22,489 bases of DNA from Phallusia fumigata (Eukaryota; Chordata; Ascidiacea; Phlebobranchia; Ascidiidae). The position numbers and the translations under genes are program-made. Positions 1 through 10,300 of this stretch are shown in pieces. Positions within the stretch are counted from its first letter, which is position 1. Each line of letters begins with the position of its first letter. The stretch lies in NCBI GenBank assembly GCA_008931825.1, contig QXVZ01002914.1, positions 1-22,489 of the forward strand, in the 5' to 3' direction. A model generated the notes under the pieces. That model did not search any database. It was given only the letters and a program-made list of their open reading frames with translations, and was not told the origin of the DNA.

Positions 1-297
1 TACATCTGTCGTGTGTCTTACTGCCGCAAAAAAAAATGAAAAATGTAATGTCATAAACATGAGTACAATGCGTTTTGCAGACAGTATAAGGTTGTGTGCG
101 GACAAAAACTACAATACCTAATATTCTAATCTAAAGCCTGATGTTTATATTTTTTCATGGTAGACAAAACTGAACAAACAGACCCACAATAAATCTCCCA
201 ACTTTCACTTTTACTGAAATTTTACAATTTTTCTCATTTCTGTTTTCGATTCTTTCTACTTTACGCATGACTGACAACCGCAATGTAAACAAAGCGT
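1..297. repeat. Copy A of a ~300-bp duplicated segment
   Basis: This segment aligns nearly end to end with 1050-1350, with scattered substitutions and small indels. Both copies begin at the same TACATCTGTCGTGTG motif and run to AATGTAAACAAAGCGT. The left edge is cut by the window. The right edge of the homology falls on the N at 298. It has no coding potential. It could be a real segmental duplication or two alleles placed in tandem by the assembler; the level of divergence fits either. Confidence 0.85.
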
Positions 298-298
298 N
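298..298. other. Undetermined base at repeat boundary (possible assembly seam)
   Basis: The single N directly follows the last base shared with copy B. Sequence to its left matches copy B and sequence to its right does not. This is the pattern expected where contigs were joined. Confidence 0.5.
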
Positions 299-514
299 TT
301 ACCAACATCACTGCTACAGATATACACTCGCATGCCAAACAAAATCAAAACAATATGTCAACTTACAAAAAATTTTGGTGAAGATCGTAAATGCAGACAA
401 GCCGTTGATCAAACATGCAAATGAATAAACAAATAAAATGGACGTTGAAAAAATGAAACATAAAACAAACATTTTTATGGTGTTTTTCTATTTAAAACAT
501 ATAAAGTGTTTATG

Positions 515-656
515 TGACTTTGCATGCTTAAATTTGATTGATATTAAAGCTGATAAAAGTAAACTGTATTAATTTTCTGATTTTCTACAAAATTTCTTCC
601 TTCTTTGATATAGATGCAAGTACATCAAAAAAATGTCGCTTAAGCATGCAAAGTCA
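515..656. repeat. 16-bp perfect inverted repeat (arms 515-530 and 641-656)
   Basis: TGACTTTGCATGCTTA at 515-530 is matched by its exact reverse complement at 641-656. Each arm contains the palindrome GCATGC. The 110-bp spacer is AT-rich and non-coding. It could be the ends of a small inverted-repeat element, but no flanking target duplication was recognised. Confidence 0.5.
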
Positions 657-1049
657 AGAAAAAAACATGCATAACAAATTTGACCTGTGCCAATTAAAAG
701 CAAACAGGTTGCAAAATAGTATTTCCTTCTCTTAAACTATTTTTTTTGTAACAAAAACAAACATTGTGTTATCTGTACCGATTTTGATGGAAATTCGACC
801 CCATGAACCAGGAACATTGATGAGTCTAAAAATTACATGGAAAAATGTGGTATTGAAAATATTATTTATTTTTCAACTCAAAACTTTAGCCATGAAACTT
901 ACCATAATAGCTGTCAATGGGATCAGTGCAAAAAATTAACAGCAAAAAAAAGCTTGGTTTAAACATGCCACCTTAATTTCATCCCACATTTATTATTGAG
1001 TTCAAATCTGTTTTCCTTCCTGACAACTCATTGTTTATTTTTTCAATTT

Positions 1050-1350
1050 TACATCTGTCGTGTGTCTTACTGCCGCAAACACAAAAAAATTAAAAATGTA
1101 ATGTCAGCATAAACATGAGTACAATGCGTTTTGCAGACAGAAGAGGGTTGTTTGCGGGCAAAAACTAAAATACCTAATATTCTAATCTAAAGCCTGATGT
1201 TTATATTTTTTCATTGACAAAACTGAACAAACAGACCCACAATAAATCTCCCAACCTTCACTTTTACTGAAATTTTACAACTTTTCTCATTTCTGTTTTC
1301 GATTCTTTCTACTTTACGCATGACTGACAACCGCAATGTAAACAAAGCGT
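1050..1350. repeat. Copy B of the ~300-bp duplicated segment
   Basis: This is the second copy of the segment at 1-297, in direct orientation about 1,050 bp downstream. Indel differences include an extra GC after ATGTCA and a missing GGTA after TTTTTCAT. The sequence continues past the homology without a break, so this copy looks intact on its right side. I see no gene in the 299-1049 spacer between the copies. Confidence 0.85.
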
Positions 1351-2562
1351 CATTGATGTTTAGCGAGACGGAACATTATTATCTCTATTCAATTGCTTTG
1401 AAAAAATTGAAAATAGTGAAGTGATAATTGATGCATCTGTCAGGCCTCACGGGTTCTGACCGAAATCATTTAAAGAAACAACTTTAGACTGGTAAAGTAA
1501 ATTCTGAACGGATTCTTTTTGTCTGCAGGTTAATTTTGTGAATGTTTTTTGGCTTTTTGTAAAATTTAGGGCAAAAATGCACAGTGCCTTTAAAAGAGAA
1601 CAGCTTGTTACCACAGATATACTGGCCAACAGTACATTCTTCAAATAAGCTTGACTTTACAAGCAAAACAAATTATACCCACTGGTTCTACACTTGCCAA
1701 GCAATGTACCCAATAAAAATAGTTATCTCATAAGTTCTTAAACCTGTATTTCTGTTTTTTGATTTCGGAATGCTTTTGCAATAAGCCAGCTTCAGAATAA
1801 ACTGATAATGTCTACTTAAAGACGACAAATTTGGGCATGTGAAACTTTTATATATTTCTGCATCACATATATTTGCATTTGCATACATTCACACCAAACA
1901 TGCATGTAGTATATAAGGCAAGGCATGTTAGTGCAACAGGGAAGTAAGACAATATTGTAAAAACTGCATTGAAAACTTTGGAACATGCGACTGGCTTGAA
2001 CACAGCTTCATTAAAGAATCAAAATGTTCACTATACACAAGTTCTCTGGCAGTTATCTAAGAAGCTTGACAAAAGAAGATGCACAAAGTGTATGGATTGC
2101 GTTGATATGGCTTCTCATTGTGTCATCATATGAATACATGGTTACATCAATATAAGGTAGCAAATTAAAGAGCTGGACATTGTTTTTTGAAATTAAAGAT
2201 CATAATAGGGCACATAAAAGTATTAAACACAGAAAAACATGATACTAAAGCAAACTATCAGGTAGAAATGCACTGAATATTGAAACATTTTGAAAGCAAA
2301 AAACATGATAAAATGTGTAAATGAAACCATAATGCACAGAGGAATTTGCATTTTAAAAATGATATAAAATGTTATACATTTATGTTTACTTTGTGTAATT
2401 TAAAGACAGCATTAGTACCAAACAAAAAAGTAATCTCGGTTACAAAGGATATAATTGCACACAAACACACAAGCAGCTATCTCAAAACAAACGAATGAAT
2501 AAGATAATGGTTAGAATTACGCAAAAGGTTATGGCACTTAAGCCACCACATAACAAAACAGT
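1351..2562. other. AT-rich non-coding stretch downstream of the dynein light chain
   Basis: Only short ORFs without recognisable protein features are present on either strand. It includes the 3' flank of the minus-strand LC8 gene. I saw no canonical AATAAA on the minus strand in the roughly 350 bp beyond the LC8 stop, so the 3' end of that transcript is unplaced. Confidence 0.5.
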
Positions 2563-2835
2563 TCATCCTGATTTAAAGAGCAGAACAGCAATCTGTCCGA
2601 TGTAAAAGTAGATGAAATGTCGAGTTTCGTGTGTCACATAGCTTCCAAAGTTGCGACCACAAATGCAATGCCAAGTTGGATTGTGCTTTTTGTCGAATTC
2701 CTTTTTGATATATGCTGCTATATCCTTTTCAATGTTGAACTTTTCCATTGCAACTGTGGCACACTCAGTGGCATCACTTTGCATTTCATCACACATGTCA
2801 ACATTTTTTATAACAACCTTCTTTTCCGCAGCCAT
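2563..2835 (-). CDS. DYNLL1: Dynein light chain LC8-type, complete, single exon
   Basis: This 90-residue protein matches the LC8/DYNLL family over its whole length (89 residues is usual). LC8 is a homodimeric hub that binds short linear motifs in dynein intermediate chain and many other partners, and is present in cytoplasmic and axonemal dyneins. Seen here: the [16 protein letters not shown] helix, the NPTWHC segment with the dimer-interface histidine at residue 56, the partner-binding strand [15 protein letters not shown], and the C-terminal LLFKSG with its conserved serine. The first ~20 residues diverge as is normal for the family. The start has A at -3. No intron interrupts the coding region, which could mean a retrocopy or a simple intron loss. 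A tandem pair of minus-strand donor-like sites (GTAAGGTAAG) near 3221-3230 could end a 5' UTR exon, with an acceptor close to the ATG; that part is inference. DYNLL1 versus DYNLL2 cannot be settled here. Confidence 0.93.
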   Translation of the reverse strand: MAAEKKVVIKNVDMCDEMQSDATECATVAMEKFNIEKDIAAYIKKEFDKKHNPTWHCICGRNFGSYVTHETRHFIYFYIGQIAVLLFKSG

Positions 2836-3319
2836 ACTTTTGTAGATGACAAAAAAATTATAGCTTTCCTGTATTTCTAGTTATAACAAACATAATTTTA
2901 AATGTTTAAAATGGTTTGTTTAACATAAAATTTCTTGTCATTCTCATTGCAATAGACAAAATGTTCAACACAAGGTTTCTTTAATTAATCACATATTTAT
3001 CTATCTTTAAATATTTGGCTTTGTTTTTAATTTTAGACCATTTTTTGAGGTCAGCAGGAGTATATTAAATAAACATTTAAAGGAACTTTCCTCTCCGACA
3101 TTGTTTTGTAATTTGCAATACTTTTATCATTTTAATTTTCTTTATTATTGTGAAACCATTATATTTACATTGTTGAAATTTACTACACAACAAAAAAGCA
3201 ATAGCCTAAACAATAAAAGGCTTACCTTACTCTATTTTGACGAGCGTTTTAAGCAAAGCAACAGCTGGGTATAGAGCGCATCAGCAAGATTTAAATGTTC
3301 ACACTGACTGAGGTAAAAT

Positions 3320-3541
3320 TTATTTTCGTCCACAGCACGAAATCTCCTGTCCAAGAATGAAAATACGGTTCGGTGCGTGGTACGCCATCCAAGTCGGTGA
3401 CTTCAATTTGGGCAAATACATCGCGTCCTTTGGGTTTGCGCAATTCCGCTTAAGTATCTTGCTTTTTTGGCGTCCTGATGGATATTTTGAATTTTCTACG
3501 TTGACACGGTTTACACGTTCCTTCTTGCTGAGAACTGCCAT
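3320..3541 (-). CDS. Unrecognised 73-residue basic ORF upstream of LC8
   Basis: The ORF starts with ATG in a good context (AACAAATGG) and encodes a lysine/arginine-rich peptide beginning MAVLSKKERVNRVN, with PKDAMYLPKLKSPTW in the middle. I do not recognise a family. Its local base composition is less AT-rich than the flanks, which favours coding, but the opposite strand is also open over 3357-3557, so the call is uncertain. It lies 484 bp upstream of the LC8 ATG on the same strand. It could be a small single-exon gene, a first exon of another gene, or an upstream ORF in the LC8 transcript. Confidence 0.35.
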   Translation of the reverse strand: MAVLSKKERVNRVNVENSKYPSGRQKSKILKRNCANPKDAMYLPKLKSPTWMAYHAPNRIFILGQEISCCGRK

Positions 3542-4628
3542 TTGTTTTGTCGTATAGAGTTGAATGCAGTTTTAACCTATTTTTAGTTTTTCCACAGATA
3601 AATATGATTTGATTTAGGGACAAATGGTTTGTAACATCTTCAATCTGGCCTTTTTAACGGACATATAGTAATAAATAGTACTAGTAAATAAATCACCTTT
3701 GCGTTCAGGGTGCCAATTGGCCTAAAAATCATACAAAAGCGAAAAATTGTCCGAAATTTACTTGCCCGGCGCCTGGCGAAAAAAGTATCCGGCGCCTAAA
3801 AAACATTAGGACGCTTGTTTTTGTCTGATTATTACGTATTGGCTAAATTATTGTTTTCTTTGCTGCTTTTATTAAAGTTGCACATTTTTTGCAATTTTCA
3901 CATGCTGTTCGCTGAAAAATACCAGCGGTCGCTAAGCATTTTCGATAATTTGTTGGATTCTGTATGAATAACAAATTTGTTTTCATGTTCAATCTCATTA
4001 CATTCACTTACAATGCATATGTTCCGAACAATGGGGCAGAGCTATGTTTTGGACCAGCTGTTGTGTTTGTAGCGTGTGCACCCAACTGTGACCCGTCACT
4101 GATTTCATCAAAGATAATGAGTGAATAAAACGTTTAAAGTAGTTGGTAAATTGACTGCCATTAACCGTTTTCGTTTTCTGTATTTTCTCTGTCCGTCTGA
4201 TTTTTAGACAAATACTTTCCGATTACTGGTCGTATTTCCATTGATATAAGTTATCTATTGTATCACCTAGCAACCTTGCTAACGTTACGCATGAATGATT
4301 TTTGTCGGTGACCTTCATCTGCTTTGGTATTTCTTGTAACTGATATTTTTTTGGCAAATCAAAATAATTTTACTTGATTTGCAACATAGAAGGCTATTCC
4401 AAAATGCATTTTTTAGTTTGTTTTAATTTGTTCAAACTTTGTGGGCGCCTTAACTGCTCTGACACTAATAGTTTTCTAGGCTTGTATGCTACCAAACATT
4501 GGTGACAAACTGACAACATCAAACAAAAACTGCTAAAACAGCCTATCGCACTAAACTTGTCTGTGTTTTCATGTTAATATTACTGTAGGTCAAAAATAGT
4601 AACATAACTAGCCTGCCTAAGCCGAAAA
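3542..4628. other. Divergent intergenic region between the minus-strand genes and the NLR gene
   Basis: Minus-strand genes lie to the left and the plus-strand NLR gene starts at the right end, so promoters for both directions should lie here. No TATA box or other confident core element was identified. A repeated CCGGCGCCT motif, about 26 bp apart, occurs near 3764-3798 within a GC-richer patch. I see no gene. Confidence 0.4.
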
Positions 4629-7323
4629 ATGTCAGAAGAAAGAAAGTTAGAACTGACAAGTGAGACTAATAAGGTAAGTCGTTTTTTTGGGAAAACATTT
4701 TCTTCACTTTACACCTATTTTAATTCTGGTAGTGTGAAAATGAGAGTTTAGTTTATGGTAATATCCATCGCATAAGATTCCACACATAAAAACTGATCTC
4801 CAAGTAACAGAAAAGTTGAATGGTGATTGCTTGTGCATTTTCCATTTTGAGTTTGCAGCATACTGTAGGAACTCATGGAAAACCAATTGCTGATAATCAG
4901 TTGCAGTATAGCTTCAGTGATTACCCCAACAGCCCACTAAAATAGGTAAACTTATATTCTTTGTTTAAGAAGGGTGAAAATTTTAAAGACTGTAAGGTGG
5001 GTATTATTGGTGTTTCATCTATTTTGTGCAGTTGATGTTTGAAGCACTATGATTTAAACGAGGAAAGTATTATTTTCCCCAAAGTTAAATTTTTGCATCT
5101 GGCAGAACACATAATCATTAAGTAGGAGGCTTACCTGCAGAAACAATCATGATTTAAACAGCTAAAGTATCTTGGGGACATATGTGAAATTTGATATCCT
5201 TTTGTAATGATTAAAAGTGTTGAATGATAATGAAGTAAAAGCTACTTTTAAACTTTTGTTTGTTTTTAGTGTTCTAATGTTTTCCTGGAGAATCCAGCTG
5301 ATAAAAATGCAAGCGAACAGTCATGTGCAAAACGAAAGCACAGCGGTCAGTTTCAATTTTGGGGGCTTTGTAAATGCTTTTTACCTGTGTGTTTACCTGC
5401 AATATATGATTTACAGTATTGTTTTTACTGCAATTGCAGACAGTGAAGTGAAAGACATTGACACTAAGAAATTATGTGAAGTGAGATCGAAAAGCACTAA
5501 AGATGACCAACAGGTAAGGTGAATGAGTTGGAGGTAATTGTCAGTTGTTTGTTTATGGTCTTTATCGCATAATCAACCCCTGCTTAAACATAATTAGAAA
5601 AAACGTTCACCTAAGTGTGGTAAGATGTTCTGTTTCAATCTGTTACAATGACATGCAACCACAATATGTGCATTTGTTTTTAGTAAATGTATTTTTTAGT
5701 TTTGTTTGCAAGTCATAATAATCCAAGCAAAAAGTTTGCGATAACTTGCAGGCCTAATTTTGTCTGGTGAACTTATCAGAAGGTTTGAGAAGGCACAGAA
5801 ATGATTTTTTTGTGATCCACCAATTTTTACCCCCTAGCATTCCCTGCATTTCTTCTGGAATCAGCAATCTCTTCAATAAAATCTAGTTCTACCAGGGATA
5901 CATCATTACATGATTTCTTTTTTCCCTAAACAACCATAGTGTATTGTCAAATGTATGATCAAGCTCTGATTTAGGCAAATCCAAATGACATCCCACATAA
6001 TAACCCTGTCCAACAACTTCAAACATCTGTTGCTGCAGCCAGCAATTGTTGTCAGTGTGGAAAGCAACAACAAACATCAGGTATGATTGTAAACAATGGT
6101 GTATAAAATACATTTGTTGTTGTCTGTATATTTCCATCCCCAATGTTGTATCATTCGCTTACAGGACCCTCGTGTGTTAAAGTGTTATCAAGTTAAAAAA
6201 GTTTCCTGACCTAAAGTTATGAGTTTTTGGTGAAGTGTAAACTTTATGTTAAGTTGTTGATGTTCGTCATACAGGGTCTTCAGTGAACAACCATTTCTTA
6301 AATTGTCGCTTTTACAACAGCGCTCTCAACCTTAATGCTGGTGATGCAAGTAAGTTATTTTTGTGGGTTTCTGTTGGAGTTGTCACTTGGCTAACATAAG
6401 GCTCTAGTGGCTCCCTCCAGTAGTTCATCTTTTAAACAATCTCTGATTGGGATGAACTTTTAAAAGATTTTAGGTTGGACCATAATGCTTTATTGATGGT
6501 TACATTTTACCCATTAGCCTTAACACTTACCCCACTAGCCCCACAAAATGTGGCAAATTACTAAAAAGGGGTGGACCTCTTTTATTCGCTTGGTGCTTCT
6601 TGAAATTGCTTGGAGCACATTTATATCACTTGGTGCACCTTTAAATTGCTTGGTGCATCTTTATATCACTTGGTACACTTTTATATCACTTGGTGGAGCT
6701 ATAAAGCACCGCAGAGGTGCACAAAGCTCCTTAAAGTTGCACCAAACTATAAAAATGTCCACCAAGTGATTCAATGGTCCAAATGATCCTGTAAATTTTA
6801 GTTACAGCTGTGTTTTACCTGATAGCTTCAGAGGTAACCCCAACAGTCGAAATGGTTCAAATTATTAAGCAATGCCTGACATTAGATTCAATTTAGATAG
6901 TGTGTATAACATGTAAGTGTGGTGCATTGGTTACAGTGTTTAACTCTTGCCCCGTTAGCCCTTTAAAGTTTGTAGCTTGGACCATAGTTTGTTATAATCC
7001 CAAGTCTTTCATTAAAATAATTAGATTATGTTTATTACAACTACTGTTATGTACATATATTCATGGTACCTTACAATTAATTCACAACTTTGCATGTGTG
7101 GGGGTAATAGTGCATGTGGGAATGGTATGGCAATATGGTGAAAGCCACCTAGTTCTGCCTAATAACCAAGTGGCCTCCTTCTCTTTCAATCAACTTTGTC
7201 GAGTGAGGTCAATTTTCCAACTGTTTTTGACTTTCTTTTTATTTCATCTTTTTGCAATTACCAATATTTTTTGTTTAGATGTCTACACAGCCACAGAGAA
7301 GCCTTCCGACAAAGAGTCTGAAG
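4629..7323 (+). CDS. NLR gene exons 1-6: novel N-terminal region (residues 1-140)
   Basis: There are six short exons: 4629-4673 (starts MSEERKLELT, donor GTAAGT), 5270-5345 (donor GTCAGT), 5440-5513 (GTAAGG), 5975-6080 (GTATGA), 6275-6349 (GTAAGT) and 7279-7323 (GTAAGT). All acceptors end in TAG or CAG with pyrimidine-rich stretches. The region is rich in S, N, Q, K and charged residues. Residues 90-93 read CCQC, followed by GKQQQ. Residues 104-124 have an alternating polar/hydrophobic run with NHFLNCRFYN then LNLNAGD. I recognise no named signalling domain. The role would be effector coupling by analogy with NLR architecture, which is inference. Individual small exons rest only on splice signals and frame, so one could be wrong. 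Confidence 0.7.
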
Positions 7324-10300
7324 GTAAGTTACTGCAGAACAACTTGTGCTTTGTAGATCGACTTTTAGCTCTTCTGTTTAATTATTAAACACAGAGGAAA
7401 AGCTTCAGAGAGCAGCCAAAACAATCCAAAAACATCAGTTGGATCAACTCAAACCTGACGTGGTTCCTTGTGACCCGAAGTTGAACCAGACTGAATTTCC
7501 TGTAGTCCACCCAACATTGGTAAAAACTAACATCTTTTCCAAAGAGGAGCCACAGGAAAAAGAATTGGTGCCATCAACAAGCCAGGAAGAAAAGCAAATG
7601 TTTGAGTGTCATAAATCTATCCAATTTAAGGTTTTGTTAGAAACCATATTGAAGATTCGTTTTCTTGCCCTTGTTGGGCCGCCAGGTTGTGGAAAAACCA
7701 CTTTGGCCAAGAGATTATTAAGATCACTTCGGTTGGCAAATTTTTTTGTAATTCTTCTTAGTTTCATGGACTTGGGCCACACAAGTAAACTTTCTCTGAA
7801 AGATATGCTAATTAATTACCAGTTTGGACTTGTAGATCAGGCAACAAAAGACAATGCATTTAAATGGATGTCTAAAAATTGTGAAACATGTGTTTTTATA
7901 ATTGATGGCTATGATCAATGGAAATTTTCTCTTGACAATGAAAACCCTCCAAAGGTATCATACGACTATCCTTTACCAGTGCAACAGCTTATAGCAAATC
8001 TTTGCTGCAAGAATTTTTTTCCGGGATCCAAGCTAATTTTTACGTCACGATTACATTGCATTCTTTCCATACCACACATTTTTCGCCCAGAACTTACTTT
8101 TTCTGTCGGTGATCTTCCAACAGAAGGTATGAAAACTTTATTTTGCTACTTTGCTGGGGAAAAAGGAGACAGTTTACTGGAAACTCTAAACACCCAGACT
8201 CCCCAGGTATTTGAACTTTGTCACAACCCACTTCTTATGCAGTTTATTGTCAGTGCCGGTTTGCAGCACGGTTTGGACGAAGATAAAACAATAACCAAGG
8301 TTTTCAAAGCAGTTCTGGATGAACTTCATGATTTCGCCCGATCAAGTAACCGTAGCATTAATTTCGTTTTAGAAGGAATCAGTAAAATGGCATTTGATGC
8401 AATGAAACGCAAATCCGTTGTGTTAACTGATGACGATCTGAAAAACAACAAGCTTGACTGTGTAAATGTCCAAGATATTGTAATTAACGTATCTCGATCC
8501 GACCGTGTTTTCGAGGGCGAGAAGACGTACTTTTATTTCACACATCAAATGTTGCAGGAGTTTTTTGCAGCTGTGCACATCTGGAAGTTTGTGCCCATCG
8601 CAGATTTCGACCAAATCATCCACAACGTGGTCCATGAAAGTCACTGGGGGATGGTTCGACGGTTCGTGTGTGGACTTGTGCTCGGGGAGGTTGGCAACAC
8701 AGGTCGGTGACACAAACCTTATGGAAGTGATGTTGCTGTTGTTAGCAAACAAAAAAAATTAGGGGGAAAGCGGGGTAAAATGGACCACTTAAGCGGGAAC
8801 GGCTGTGACGTCGTAACCAAGGAATATTTAAACCAAACTTGCACAACATCTAGTTCGATCCATCTACTACACAAAACAGCAAAAAAAATTTAAAAAATAA
8901 TTGCGAAAAGTTAGAAAATTTTCAAAACCCCAAGGGTCCTCTTTTTCCTATTTTGCCCTTTATGGGTTGGGTAAAACGAGGTCATGACATTTGGGCCAGG
9001 AAATTGGAATATCGAGAAGAAACGAATGTCACAATACCAACGAAGGTTTTATTGTTTGCATTTAGGCAAAACGTTAAGCTTTGACACAACAAATGCAAAC
9101 CAAACGAACAAGCAAAGCCACGAATATACCCCTTTACTTGCATATATCACAAACAGCGAATGTATCTTCCCTTCTCCTCCACCCCTGCACATGAGCAGTG
9201 TGCCCATTTGTTGCTGGCATGAACAGCAACAAATCCATCCCTCTGTTGAAGTGGAATACAATTGCATGCTTTGTTTAATGACTGTCCTTTGCGAAATAAT
9301 GCCACCCGCCTTTCAATTGTGCTTTTTGGAATCAAAAAACTGTCTGATGCTTCCTTATATGTCATTTGCTTGCTTACCACCTCCACTACAGCAGTTTTCA
9401 TAGCCTCTGGAGACCAATTTTGCCTCTTTGTTTTTCTTACATAAGTTCTAACCATGTTGACTGCCTAATAGAAACAAACACTCAATAATAAACATGTAAT
9501 ATGAGACTTACTTACACATAAAATCAGTTCACAGTATTGCTCATCTAAAATACAACTTAAAAAATCTCTACATAATTTTTGGGCCTGAACTGTTGTGCAA
9601 GACCTGGATTTATTATTAATGGACCTACAAACATGAATTTAAAGCATTACATTGCTAGACTGGGGTAAAATGAAGTAGGGTTCTTTGATTTGCCCCCCAC
9701 TATTCTTGAAACAAAAAAGTCCTCACAAAAAATACTAAATGAACAAAACTAAAAGTTTCTTTCACAATTGCTAAATATCAACACTAACCTAACACCAATA
9801 AAGACTTCGAAATTTAATAACCTATGTAACCTATGAAAAACAAACTCGTATCCAGCAATACGTCATTTTTTAACTTTTTGCTCTCAACATTACAAAAGCC
9901 CGCCAAAATGAAAACCGTTCGTTGACAAGATAGATATCCAAGATGGCTACCTAGGCACAAATTTGGCGCATGGTGGCGCAAGTTGGTGGCCTAAAAAACG
10001 CCAACTTCATTTTACCTCACCACTTGGTTTTACCCCGCTCTCCCCTAAAAACGCAAAGTGTGCCAAGTACAAGTATAGTTTAAGGTAAGGCGGGCCTGCG
10101 AAAGACGTGTACAAGTAATGTGTGAAAAATATTAACACCAATGTACAGAAATAGTGCAAAATAGAAACTCAAGTTACAGTGCTTTGGATGATACGTAGTA
10201 GATAAAAGAGTTTAAAAAGCAACGTTAAATATGCAGGTGTTCTGCGGGCCCTCGTTTACTATACACATGGCCTGTCGTAGCCCTTTTAATCGCCATTACA

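Noticed and set aside
1447-1888. Minus-strand ORFs of 60-66 codons
   Set aside because: Short, overlapping in two frames, AT-rich, and without any recognisable motif or splice context.
6548-6769. 73-codon plus-strand ORF
   Set aside because: It is read through the 20-bp repeat units; the recurring peptide (FISLG, CLVHLY) only reflects repeat periodicity.
6900-7388. 162-codon plus-strand ORF
   Set aside because: It begins in satellite-related intron sequence and overlaps NLR exon 6 in a frame that does not join exon 7; the spliced frame through 7279-7323 is better supported.
8984-9403. 139-codon plus-strand ORF
   Set aside because: It is antisense to the psq transposase fragment, which has clear family similarity; this strand has none.
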